Part shown: piece by piece, positions 32,295 to 40,189 of the stretch
Layout of the letters: each line of letters begins with the position of its first letter
Numbering within the stretch: position 1 is the first letter of the stretch
Assembly: GCF_036421855.1 (NCBI RefSeq)
Contig: NZ_JAZGOK010000003.1
DNA: 64,000 bases
Origin: Georgenia_B sunbinii
GTDB taxonomy: Bacteria > Actinomycetota > Actinomycetes > Actinomycetales > Actinomycetaceae
Strand: one strand, 5' to 3'
Made by a program: the position numbers and the translations under genes
The notes under the pieces: generated by a model
Databases searched by the model: none
What the model saw: only the letters and a program-made list of their open reading frames with translations
What the model was told of the DNA's origin: nothing

Positions 32295-32333
32295 GATGCC
32301 GGCTGCCTGTCCCCCCGTGAGGCAGCCGGCATC
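32295..32333 (+). promoter_or_regulatory. Strong hairpin in the msrA leader
   Basis: A perfect 14-bp stem (GATGCCGGCTGCCT at 32295-32308 and AGGCAGCCGGCATC at 32320-32333) with an 11-nt loop, ending 30 nt before the msrA ATG. It lies between divergent genes, so it has no upstream gene to terminate. A TATGTT at 32280-32285 could act as -10 box, placing the hairpin at the very 5' end of the mRNA, as stabiliser or attenuator. Confidence 0.6.
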
Positions 32334-32363
32334 CTGCCCGTCGTCGTCATGAGAGGCCCGCTA

Positions 32364-33119
32364 ATGTTCTTCCGCCCGACACCCACGATGGTCACGGCCG
32401 AGCAGGCGCTGTCCGGCCGGCCGCAGCCCGGCTCCCCGGCGCCCGAGCGCCACGAGGTGCTCGACGCGCCGCTGCAGGGCCCGTGGCCCGAGGCCGCCGA
32501 GGTGCTCTACGTCGCCATGGGTTGCTTCTGGGGCGCGGAGCGGATCTTCTGGCGCCTCGACGGCGTGATCTCCACCGCCGCCGGCTACCAGGGCGGCTTC
32601 ACGCCGAACCCCACGTACGCCGAGGTCTGCACCGGGCAGACCGGCCACACCGAGGCCGTCCAGGTGGTCTACGACCCCACGCGAGTCTCGCCCGAGCAGC
32701 TGCTCAAGGCGTTCTGGGAGAACCACGACCCCACGACGCCCAACCGCCAGGGCAACGACGTCGGCACCCAGTACCGGTCGGCGATCTACTGGACCACACC
32801 GGCCCAGCAGCACGCGGCGGCTGTCACCCGGGACGCGTTCGGCGAGGTCCTCGCGGCCGCCGGCCACGGCCCGGTAGTCACCGAGATCGCGCCGGCGGCC
32901 ACGTTCTACTACGCCGAGGAGTACCACCAGCAGTACCTGCACAAGAACCCGGGCGGGTACTGCAACCACGGGCCCAACGGCTTCAGCTGCCCGGTCGGGC
33001 TGGTGCGGCAGGACGAGGTCCCGGCGCAGCAGGACGTGCTGCCCGCCATGCTCCCCCACGTGCCGGGACACGTCATCACCGACGAGGTGGTCGAACGGGC
33101 GCTCGACGCCGATGCCTGA
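32364..33119 (+). CDS. msrA: Peptide methionine (S)-S-oxide reductase
   Basis: 251 residues; ATG 32364 has GAGAGG at 32351-32356, so it is preferred over the ATG at 32349. The catalytic C54 lies in the motif MGCFWGAERIFW; YQGGFTPNPTYAEVCTGQTGHTEAVQVVYDP and WENHDPTTPNRQGNDVGTQYRSAIY are fully conserved. The resolving cysteines are near the C-terminus (GGYCNHGPNGFSCPVG). The extra N-terminal ~45 residues are common in actinobacterial MsrA. It repairs oxidised methionine with electrons from thioredoxin. Confidence 0.96.
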   Translation: MFFRPTPTMVTAEQALSGRPQPGSPAPERHEVLDAPLQGPWPEAAEVLYVAMGCFWGAERIFWRLDGVISTAAGYQGGFTPNPTYAEVCTGQTGHTEAVQVVYDPTRVSPEQLLKAFWENHDPTTPNRQGNDVGTQYRSAIYWTTPAQQHAAAVTRDAFGEVLAAAGHGPVVTEIAPAATFYYAEEYHQQYLHKNPGGYCNHGPNGFSCPVGLVRQDEVPAQQDVLPAMLPHVPGHVITDEVVERALDADA

Positions 33120-33157
33120 TCGATCCGCGAGCGTGGCGCCGCCCGCGCGCTGACCGG

Positions 33158-33622
33158 TCAGGTACTCGGCAGCAGCACGGTGCTGAGCACCACGCGCGGA
33201 CTGTCGCCTTCCCCCGTGTCGACGTAGCGCTGCAGCACCGCCTGGAGCTCCTGCTGGAGCGCACCGAGCTCGTCGACCGACACCCGTAGCGGCATCTGGC
33301 CCAACCCCATGAGGTCCCGCACCTCGCCCTGCCCCGCCGAGTCCGCCTCGAGGAAGCGGTCGACGTCCGCGGCGAGGTGGGCGAGGAACACGGCGAACGC
33401 CCGACGCAGCTCGCCGGTGCTCATCTGCCCCAGCCCCGCCGCGTCGAGCCGGGGAGCCCGTCCGCCCAGCGCCAGGGTGCGTTCGACGGCGCCACGGACA
33501 CGACGTTCCCGGACGACGGCGAAGATCCCGGCCTCGATGAGCGTCGCCACGTGCCGGTAGAGAGTTGCGGCGGTGACGTCCGGCATCGCCTCCCGCAGCT
33601 GCGCAGTGGTCAGTTCCCGCCC
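33158..33622 (-). pseudogene. Winged-helix transcriptional regulator lacking its start (5' end deleted)
   Basis: The C-terminal about 155 residues of a helix-turn-helix regulator remain: GRELTTAQLREAMPDVTAATLYRHVATLIEAGIFAVVRERRVRGAVERTLAL is a complete recognition helix and wing. The rest (AFAVFLAHLAADVDRFLEADSAGQGEVRDLMGLGQMPLRVSVDELGALQQELQAVLQRY) is the effector or dimer part. Homologous sequences would need about 15-20 more residues and a start codon before GRELTT. Instead the sequence switches directly into the opposite-strand ABC gene at about 33622. Upstream in this frame lies only the antisense of that gene. A gene in this position normally represses the divergent ABC operon. Confidence 0.75.
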
Positions 33623-34168
33623 CCGGATGCCGGTCGAGTCCTCATCGACGGCACCACCTACCGGATGCTGGTGCACCCCGCCCGAACCGTGGGCGCGGTG
33701 CTCGATTCCGCCCGCTCGCACCCGGGCTCCACCGGACGTGACCACCTGCGCACCTACGCGGCGCTCAGCGGGATCGCGCGGCCGCGGGTCGACGAGGTGA
33801 TCGACCTCGTCGACATGGGCGGTTTCGCCGACCGCCGGACCGGCGGCTTCTCGACCGGCATGCGGCAACGGCTCCACCTCGCGACCGCACTGCTGGGCGA
33901 CCCGCCCATCCTGCTGCTGGACGAACCCGGCAACGGCCTCGATCCCGCCGGCACTGCCTGGTTGCACCGGTTCCTCGCGGACTGCGCGGCCGAGGGCCGG
34001 ACCGTGCTGGTCTCCAGCCACGTCCTCGCCGAGCTCGAGGAGGTGGCCCACGACGTGGTTCTCATCGACCAGGGCCGCCTCGTCTCCGCGGCCTCCCTGC
34101 CAGAGGTCCGAGGCGCCCACAGGACGCTGACGGAGTCGTTTCTCGCACTCACCGGAGGGACGACATGA
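33623..34168 (+). pseudogene. ABC transporter ATPase lacking its N-terminus and Walker A
   Basis: The homology starts at PDAGRVLIDGTTYRMLVHPARTVGAVLD, which in intact relatives follows the Walker A helix by about 25 residues. Kept are the signature-like GGFSTGMRQRLHLATALLGDPP, Walker B ILLLDEPGNGLDP, the switch histidine in VLVSSHVLAELEEV, and the C-terminus up to the stop that overlaps the permease start. The first ~50 residues, including the P-loop that binds ATP, are missing, as is any convincing start with ribosome site; an ATG at 33664 is in frame. Compare the intact homologue at 41373, where the same region reads SGRVTVNGKPYAKHRAPLHEVGALLD. Confidence 0.8.
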
Positions 34169-34965
34169 GACGCCTCATCCACGGCGAAACCATCCGCCTC
34201 CTCGCCACCCGCCTGCCCCGCTGGGCGGCACTCCTCGCGGTCGTCCTCGGCGCCGGAATGGTCGGCCTGATCGCCGCCGTCGGCCCCGAGAACGCGACGC
34301 CACCGATGCCCGGCCTTGACACTCCCGAGGGCGTCTCCGCAGTGCTGGGCCTGCTCGGCGTCCTGCTCTTCGTGCCGGCTCTGCTCGGCACCCTGGCGAT
34401 GACCAGCGAGTACCAGCACCGCACCGTGAGCACCACGTTCGTGGCGGTCCCACGGCGCGGTCGCGTGCTCGCCGCCAAGCTCGTCACCTACACCGGCCTC
34501 GGCCTCAGCTACGGCGTGCTGAGCGCGGTCGCCGCGGGCATCGCCCTGTACGCCGCGACTGCGGCCCATGGCACGGCCGTCGGCGCACCTGTTGGCGATG
34601 TGATCGACCAGCTGCTGCGCATCGCCGTCGCCGCCGCGGTCTACACGCTCATCGGGGTCGGGATCGGTGCCATCGCCCGTCACCAGCTGCTCGCGGCCGC
34701 CGCGACGGTCGGGTACTTCTACCTCGTCGAGCCCCTCGTCATGCTGCTCCCCGGCATCAACGCCGTCTACGCCCTGCTGCCCGGCGGCGCCACGACCGCG
34801 CTCACCCGGTCCACCTACCTCGTCGACGCCGTTGGCCAGCAGACGGGGACCGGCGTGCCCGTGGTCGGCGATCCCTGGCTCGGCGGGCTCGTCCTTCTCG
34901 GATATGCGGCGACGGCTGCCGTGGTGGCACTGGCACTGCCGGTCCGCCGCGACGTCGTCGGCTGA
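34165..34965 (+). CDS. ABC-2 type transporter permease (partner of the truncated ATPase)
   Basis: 266 residues, intact, start overlapping the ATPase stop by 4 bp. Six membrane segments are visible: LPRWAALLAVVLGAGMVGLIAAV, VSAVLGLLGVLLFVPALLGTLAM, TYTGLGLSYGVLSAVAAGIALYAAT, LLRIAVAAAVYTLIGVGIGAIA, LLAAAATVGYFYLVEPLVMLLP and GGLVLLGYAATAAVVALALPV. TSEYQHRTVSTTFVAVPRRGRVLAAKLV is the usual cytoplasmic loop of this permease type (SEY, then LAAK). Without an ATP-binding partner it is probably orphaned unless another ATPase, for example that at 41373, substitutes. Confidence 0.85.
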   Translation: MRRLIHGETIRLLATRLPRWAALLAVVLGAGMVGLIAAVGPENATPPMPGLDTPEGVSAVLGLLGVLLFVPALLGTLAMTSEYQHRTVSTTFVAVPRRGRVLAAKLVTYTGLGLSYGVLSAVAAGIALYAATAAHGTAVGAPVGDVIDQLLRIAVAAAVYTLIGVGIGAIARHQLLAAAATVGYFYLVEPLVMLLPGINAVYALLPGGATTALTRSTYLVDAVGQQTGTGVPVVGDPWLGGLVLLGYAATAAVVALALPVRRDVVG

Positions 34966-34984
34966 TGCGGCGCTAACGAGCCGG

Positions 34985-35386
34985 CTACTCCACCCCGACG
35001 ACGTCGACGACGAACACGAGGGTGTCGCCGCCCTTGATGCCGGCCTGCGGCACGCCACGCTCGCCGTAGCCGTGCTCCGGCGGGATCGACAGCAGCACGC
35101 GGGAGCCGATGGCCTTGCCGACAAGACCGTCGTCCCAGCCGCCGATGACCATGCCCATCCCGATCGGGAAGGAGATGGTCTGGCCGCGGTCGTAGGAGGT
35201 GTCGAAGATCGACCCGTCCCACACCTGGCCGAGGTAGTTGACGACGATGGTGTCGCCGACCTCGACGACGGGGCCGTCGCCGGGCTCGAGGACCGACACC
35301 TGCAGGCCCTCGGGGGCCGGGGTGCCGGGGAAGGTGATGGTCGGCTTGTCGCCGAAGGAACCGGAGGCGGTGGGGAGGTTGCTCAT
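34985..35386 (-). CDS. FKBP-type peptidyl-prolyl cis-trans isomerase
   Basis: 133 residues from ATG 35386 (AAGG 8 bases upstream). One FKBP domain fills the protein: LQVSVLEPGDGPVVEVGDTIVVNYLGQVWDGSIFDTSYDRGQTISFPIGMGMVIGGWDDGLVGKAIGSRVLLSIPPEHGYGERGV split over the conserved Y-D-F-W-Y drug-pocket residues (NYLG, FDTSYDRG, VIGGWDDGL, HGYG). The single copy and lack of a signal peptide suggest a cytoplasmic enzyme. It lies between the orphan permease (convergent) and marR (same strand, 11 bp upstream). Confidence 0.92.
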   Translation of the reverse strand: MSNLPTASGSFGDKPTITFPGTPAPEGLQVSVLEPGDGPVVEVGDTIVVNYLGQVWDGSIFDTSYDRGQTISFPIGMGMVIGGWDDGLVGKAIGSRVLLSIPPEHGYGERGVPQAGIKGGDTLVFVVDVVGVE

Positions 35387-35397
35387 GGGCAACAACC

Positions 35398-35913
35398 TTA
35401 CGGGTTGGCGGCGGGATCGTCCCCGCGGCAGCCACCGGCGTCGCGTGCCGGCGGCGCGGTGAGGCCCCTGCGCTCGGCGCGGCGAGCCGCCGCCCGCTGC
35501 ACCGCGCCGAGCCCGCGGGCCAGCGCCCTCAGGTCCTCGACGTCGAGGTCGGCGAAGATCTCGTCGCTGATCTCGCGGCCGACGGCCTCATGCTCGGCGA
35601 TCATCGCCGAGCCACGGTCGCTGAGCGCGACCAGGCGCACCCGTCGGTCCGCCGGGTCCTCGCGCCGCTCCACCAGCCCCCGGGTGGCCAGCCGGTCCAC
35701 CATGCCTGAGACACTGGGCATCGAGACCCGCAGGTGGGTGGCGAGCTCGTGGCCGCCGGTCGCTCCGTGGATCCGCAGCAGCATGAGCATCTTCAGCTGC
35801 GCCATGGTCAGCGGGGAGCTGAGGATCAGCTCGGACTGCTCGTGCGCGAGAAGGCCGGTGATGCTCGCCTGCGCCTCGGTCACCGCCACGATGAGGTCTG
35901 CCCGCTCGGCCAC
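35398..35913 (-). CDS. MarR-family transcriptional regulator
   Basis: 171 residues from GTG 35913. The winged helix reads LTMAQLKMLMLLRIHGATGGHELATHLRVSMPSVSGMVDRLATRGLVERREDPADRRVRLVALSDRGSAMI, with the D-R-R of the wing that defines MarR proteins. The C-terminal helix forms the dimer, followed by a Pro/Ala tail. It is divergent from the RND pump gene, with an inverted repeat in the 67-bp gap. Repression of the pump, released by a small aromatic or lipophilic ligand, is the standard arrangement and is the likely one here. Confidence 0.92.
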   Translation of the reverse strand: MAERADLIVAVTEAQASITGLLAHEQSELILSSPLTMAQLKMLMLLRIHGATGGHELATHLRVSMPSVSGMVDRLATRGLVERREDPADRRVRLVALSDRGSAMIAEHEAVGREISDEIFADLDVEDLRALARGLGAVQRAAARRAERRGLTAPPARDAGGCRGDDPAANP

Positions 35914-35920
35914 GTGTAAC

Positions 35921-35941
35921 CTTACTTTCGGTCAACCTAAG
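35921..35941. promoter_or_regulatory. Probable MarR operator between marR and the RND pump
   Basis: Imperfect inverted repeat CTTACTTT, CGGTC, AACCTAAG (6 of 8 positions paired) starting 8 bp from the marR start and 39 bp before the pump start. The surrounding 67 bp are the most AT-rich stretch in the vicinity, fitting a shared promoter region. Confidence 0.6.
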
Positions 35942-35980
35942 TATTAGTCCGTACCGAACCATCTTAACCCTGGAGAACGC

Positions 35981-38900
35981 GTGGGCACTCTCGCCCGGTT
36001 CAGCCTCAGCAATCGCGCCCTGGTCGCGCTCGCCACCATCCTCGCCGTCATCGGCGGCCTGTGGGCGACCACCTCGCTCAAGCAGGAGCTCATCCCGTCG
36101 CTGGACCTGCCGATCGTCGGCGCGGTCACGAGCTACCCCGGCGCCTCGCCCGAGGTCGTCGAGCAGCAGGTGACCGACCCGGTGGAGCAGGCGGCCGGCG
36201 TCGTCGCCGGTCTCGAGGGCACCACCTCGACGTCGAGCGCGAACCTGTCGGTCGTCATGCTCGAGCTCGAGTACGGCACGGACGTCACCAACGCCCAGCA
36301 GGAGTACCAGGCGGCCATCGCCCGGCTCTCCGCGGCGCTTCCCGATGCGGCCGACACCCAGGTGATCAGCGGCGGTGTCGACGACCTGCCCGTCGTCCAG
36401 CTCTCCGCCACCACCGACGGCGACCAGGACGAGGCGGTCGAGACCCTGCGCACCGTCGTCGTCCCGGAGATCGAACGGATCGACGGGGTGCGCGACGTCC
36501 AGCTCACCGGGGCCAGCGACGACCAGGTGACCATCGACGTCGACCTCGCCGCGCTCGCCGCCGCCGGCCTCGGCCCCGACGCGATCGGCACGCTGCTGCA
36601 GACCAACGGCGTCGTCGTGCCCGGCGGCAGCCTCACCGAGGGCGACCGCACCCTGTCGGTCGAGACCGGTGACCGGCTCACCTCCGCCGAGGACATCGCC
36701 GCGCTGCCCCTCGCGACCGAGGCCGGCCCGGTCCGGCTCGATGCCGTCGCCGACGTCTCCGCCGAGCCCGTCGCGGCGTCGTCCTTCACCCGCACCGACG
36801 GCCGCGACAGCTTCGGCATCGCGGTCACCAAGACCCCGGACGGCAACACCGTCGAGATCTCCGAGGCGGTCCAGGAGCAGCTCGCCGAGTTCGAGACCGT
36901 CCTCGGCGCTGACGCCCAGATCGTCGTGGTGTTCGACCAGGCACCGTTCATCGAGCAGTCCATCGAGGACCTCACCACCGAGGGCCTGCTGGGACTGGTC
37001 TTCGCCGTCGTCGTCATCCTGCTGTTCCTGCGCAAGGTCCGCCCGACGGCGGTGACAGCGGTGTCGATCCCGCTGTCGCTCATCGTCGCGCTCATCGGGC
37101 TCAAGGTCGTCGGGTTCTCCCTCAACCTCTTCACGCTCGCGGCGCTGACGGTCTCCATCGGGCGCGTCGTCGACGACTCGATCGTCGTCATCGAGAACAT
37201 CAACCGGCACCTGTCCTACGGCAAGGACCGACGCACCGCGATCCTCGACGCCGTGCGTGAGGTTGCCGGCGCGATCACCTCCGCGACGATCGCCACCGCC
37301 GCCGTGTTCGTGCCGATCGGGCTGGTCAGCGGCATGGTCGGCGAGCTCTTCCGGCCGTTCGCCTTCACCGTCGCGCTCGCGCTGCTCGCCTCGCTGCTCG
37401 TCGCGCTGACCATCGTGCCGGTCATCGCCTACTGGTTCCTCCGCTCCCCCGACAGCGGCCCGGACGCACAGGCGGTCCGGGAGGCCGCGGAGCAGAAGGA
37501 GCGCACCGGCCTGCTGCAACGCTCCTACGTCCGCACGCTGCGCGGCGTGGCCCGCCGGCCGTGGGTCACCCTCGTGGCCGCCGCCGCGATCTTCGCCGGC
37601 ACCCTGGGGATGGCCACCCAGCTGGAGACCGAGTTCATCGGGGACACCGGCCAGAACACCCTCAACGTCACGCAGTCGCTGCCCGCCGGCACGTCGCTGG
37701 CGGCCGCCGACGAGGCCGCGGCCCAGGTCGAGGAGGTCGTCGCCGAGCTCGACGACGTCACCACCTACCAGGTCACCGGCGGTTCCGGCGGCGCTGAGAT
37801 GGCGTTCCTCGGCGGCGGCGGCGATACCACCTTCGCCATCACCCTCGACCTCGACGCGGACGCCGCGGCCATCGAGGCCGACCTGCGCGACCGGCTCACC
37901 GCGGTCGACGGCGCCGGTGAGCTCACCGTCAGCGCCGGCATGGCGGGCTTCGCCGGCGGGCTCGAGGTCGTCGTCTCGGGCGCCGACGGCGACGACGTCA
38001 CCACCGCGACCGAGGACGTCGTCGACGCTGTCAGCAGCATCGACGCCACCGCCGACGTCGCGTCGAACCTTGCCGCCGACCTACCGACGGTCCACGTCGA
38101 GGTCGACCGTGAGGCGGCCGCTGCCCTCGGTACCACCGAGGCTCAGGTCGGCCAGGTGGTCTCGGCCGCGCTCCGGGGCTCGACCATCGGGTCGATCAAC
38201 ACCGGCACCGGACGCAGCGACGTCGTGCTCCAGGCAGGCCAGGTGCCCGCGACGACGGCGGAGCTGGAGTCACTGCCGGTGACCACGGCGACCGGCATGG
38301 TGCCGCTGAGCGAGATCGCCACCGTCGACGAGGTCGCGCAGCCGGTGAGCGTCACCCGCGCCGACGGGCTGCGCAGTGCCTCGGTCACCGCCACCGCGAC
38401 CGTCACCGACCTCGGCGCGGTCACCGCGGACCTGCAGACCGCGCTCGACGGGCTCGACCTGCCCGCCGGTGTCACGGCGGAGATCGGCGGCATCAGCGCC
38501 GATCAGGGTGATGCGTTCGAGAGCCTCGCACTGGCGCTGCTGCTCGCGATCGCGATCGTCTACCTCGTCATGGTGGCGACGTTCAACTCGCTGATCCAGC
38601 CGCTCATCCTGCTGATCTCGGTGCCGTTCGCGGCGACCGGCGCGATCGCCCTCCTGCTCGTCACCGGCACGCCGCTGGGGGTACCGGCGCTCATCGGTGC
38701 GCTCATGCTCGTCGGCGTCGTCGTGACCAACGCGATCGTGCTCATCGACCTCATCAACCAGTACCGCCGCCAGGGGATGAGCATCCGCGACGCCATCGAG
38801 GAGGGCGGCCGGCACCGGCTGGCACCGATCCTCATGACGGCGGCGGCGACGATCGCCGCACTGACCCCGATGGCGATCGGGATCACCGGCGGCAGCGCGT

Positions 38901-39139
38901 TCATCTCCCAGCCGCTGGCGCTCGTCGTCATCGGCGGGCTGGTGACCTCGACGTTCCTCACCCTGCTCCTCGTGCCGGTGCTCTACCTGCTCGTCGAGCG
39001 ACGCGTGGAACGGCGGGCCGACAAGCGCGCGAGCCGAGCCGGGCGTGCCCACCGCACCGAGCAAGGGTCGGCGAGCTCCCCCGACGCCCGGCACCGCGCG
39101 CCGTCCGCCAGCCACCCCCTCGGCACCCCCGAGGACTAA
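35981..39139 (+). CDS. RND-superfamily efflux pump permease (AcrB/SwrC-like)
   Basis: 1052 residues, a full two-repeat RND pump. Helix 1 is LVALATILAVIGGLWATTSLKQELIPSLDLPIV, followed by the porter domain (SYPGASPEVVEQQVTDPVEQAAGVVAGL). The central membrane part carries the proton-relay motif GRVVDDSIVVIENINRHLSYGKDRRTAI, and the second half mirrors it (LLVGVVVTNAIVLIDLINQYRRQGMSIRDAIEEGG appears as ALMLVGVVVTNAIVLIDL). No periplasmic adaptor gene follows, as expected for a Gram-positive member of the SwrC type. It exports surfactant- or drug-like molecules by proton antiport. GTG 35981 with GGAG; control by the divergent MarR. Confidence 0.93.
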   Translation: MGTLARFSLSNRALVALATILAVIGGLWATTSLKQELIPSLDLPIVGAVTSYPGASPEVVEQQVTDPVEQAAGVVAGLEGTTSTSSANLSVVMLELEYGTDVTNAQQEYQAAIARLSAALPDAADTQVISGGVDDLPVVQLSATTDGDQDEAVETLRTVVVPEIERIDGVRDVQLTGASDDQVTIDVDLAALAAAGLGPDAIGTLLQTNGVVVPGGSLTEGDRTLSVETGDRLTSAEDIAALPLATEAGPVRLDAVADVSAEPVAASSFTRTDGRDSFGIAVTKTPDGNTVEISEAVQEQLAEFETVLGADAQIVVVFDQAPFIEQSIEDLTTEGLLGLVFAVVVILLFLRKVRPTAVTAVSIPLSLIVALIGLKVVGFSLNLFTLAALTVSIGRVVDDSIVVIENINRHLSYGKDRRTAILDAVREVAGAITSATIATAAVFVPIGLVSGMVGELFRPFAFTVALALLASLLVALTIVPVIAYWFLRSPDSGPDAQAVREAAEQKERTGLLQRSYVRTLRGVARRPWVTLVAAAAIFAGTLGMATQLETEFIGDTGQNTLNVTQSLPAGTSLAAADEAAAQVEEVVAELDDVTTYQVTGGSGGAEMAFLGGGGDTTFAITLDLDADAAAIEADLRDRLTAVDGAGELTVSAGMAGFAGGLEVVVSGADGDDVTTATEDVVDAVSSIDATADVASNLAADLPTVHVEVDREAAAALGTTEAQVGQVVSAALRGSTIGSINTGTGRSDVVLQAGQVPATTAELESLPVTTATGMVPLSEIATVDEVAQPVSVTRADGLRSASVTATATVTDLGAVTADLQTALDGLDLPAGVTAEIGGISADQGDAFESLALALLLAIAIVYLVMVATFNSLIQPLILLISVPFAATGAIALLLVTGTPLGVPALIGALMLVGVVVTNAIVLIDLINQYRRQGMSIRDAIEEGGRHRLAPILMTAAATIAALTPMAIGITGGSAFISQPLALVVIGGLVTSTFLTLLLVPVLYLLVERRVERRADKRASRAGRAHRTEQGSASSPDARHRAPSASHPLGTPED

Positions 39140-39209
39140 CCCACCCCGCCCGCCCCTGCCCACTCTCCCCCGCATAGGTCGGTGCTGGCGGGCGGCGGGT
39201 GCCGCGGGG

Positions 39210-40073
39210 TTACTGCAGGGCGGGGAGGCGCTCGGCGAGGGCCTCGAGCACTGATTCGTCGCCTGCGTAGATCCCGGACTGGCGCGGCCAGTGGACGAGG
39301 ACGTCGGTGAAGCCGAGCTCCCGGGCCCGTCCCACGCTGTCCTCGACGTGGTCGACGGAGTCGAGCGTGTAGGCGGCGGTGTCGAGGTCGAGGTAGCGCG
39401 GCATGCCGGAGCGGCCGTGCTCGGCCTCGATCTCGCTGAACCGGGCGGCGAGCCTGGCCACACCGGTCCACCACTCGTCCTCGGCCAACCCGTGCGTCCC
39501 GACTGTCGCCCAGCCCTCCCCGTGGGCGGCGGCGAGCGCCATCGACCGCGGCCCGTTGGCGGCGACGACGAACGGCATCCGCGGCTGCTGAGTGCTGCCG
39601 GGGATCATCCGGGCGTCGACCGCGCTGAAGTACTCCCCCGACCACGTCGTGCGCTCGTGCCTGAGCAGCTGGTCGAGCAGCTCGACGAACTCGGTGAACC
39701 GCTGCTGACGCGCCGGCCCGTCGAGACGTGGCCGGCCGAGGACGTCGGCGTCGACGCCCGTCCCGCCAGAGCCGACACCGAGCAGGATGCGGCCGGCAGA
39801 GATGTCGTCGAGCGACATCAGCTCCTTGGCGAAGGTCACCGGGTGGCGGTAGTTGGGCGACGCGACCCAGGTGCCGAGCCGGATCGTCGAGGTGACCATC
39901 GCCGCCGCCGTGAGGGTGGGCACGGTGGCGAACCACGGCTCGTCGACGAGCGTGCGCCAGGCAAGGTGGTCGAAGGTCCAGGCGTGGTCGAAGCCCATCG
40001 CCTCGGCGCGCTGCCACAGCGCAGCCCCCGCTCGCCACCGCTGCTGGGGAAGGATCTCGATCCCGATTCTCAT
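39210..40073 (-). CDS. LLM-class flavin-dependent oxidoreductase
   Basis: 287 residues, luciferase-like TIM barrel. Recognisable parts are the N-terminal strand RIGIEILPQQRWRAGAALWQRAEAMGFDHAWTFDHLAWR, MVTSTIRLGTWVASPNYRHPVTFAKELMSLDDISAGRILLGVGSGG (the most conserved stretch of the family), and PFVVAANGPRSMALAAAHGEGW. Members use FMN or, frequently in actinomycetes, coenzyme F420; the sequence alone does not say which. The substrate is unknown. It is convergent with the RND gene and stands downstream of the Bax-inhibitor-like gene. Confidence 0.88.
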   Translation of the reverse strand: MRIGIEILPQQRWRAGAALWQRAEAMGFDHAWTFDHLAWRTLVDEPWFATVPTLTAAAMVTSTIRLGTWVASPNYRHPVTFAKELMSLDDISAGRILLGVGSGGTGVDADVLGRPRLDGPARQQRFTEFVELLDQLLRHERTTWSGEYFSAVDARMIPGSTQQPRMPFVVAANGPRSMALAAAHGEGWATVGTHGLAEDEWWTGVARLAARFSEIEAEHGRSGMPRYLDLDTAAYTLDSVDHVEDSVGRARELGFTDVLVHWPRQSGIYAGDESVLEALAERLPALQ

Positions 40074-40140
40074 GCCACCATCATCCCCCGGTGGCGACCG
40101 GCCTCATCCGGCTGGCGCGAGGACCGCCCCGGGGACGACG

Positions 40141-40173
40141 ACGGGCCCCGGCACGTGGTGTGCCGAGGCCCGT
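40141..40173 (-). terminator. Hairpin after the Bax-inhibitor-like gene
   Basis: 14-bp stem with one mismatch (ACGGGCCCCGGCAC at 40141-40154 against GTGCCGAGGCCCGT at 40160-40173), 17 bp beyond the stop at 40190. No T-run. Confidence 0.65.
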
Positions 40174-40189
40174 GGCCGAGGTTGCGAGG

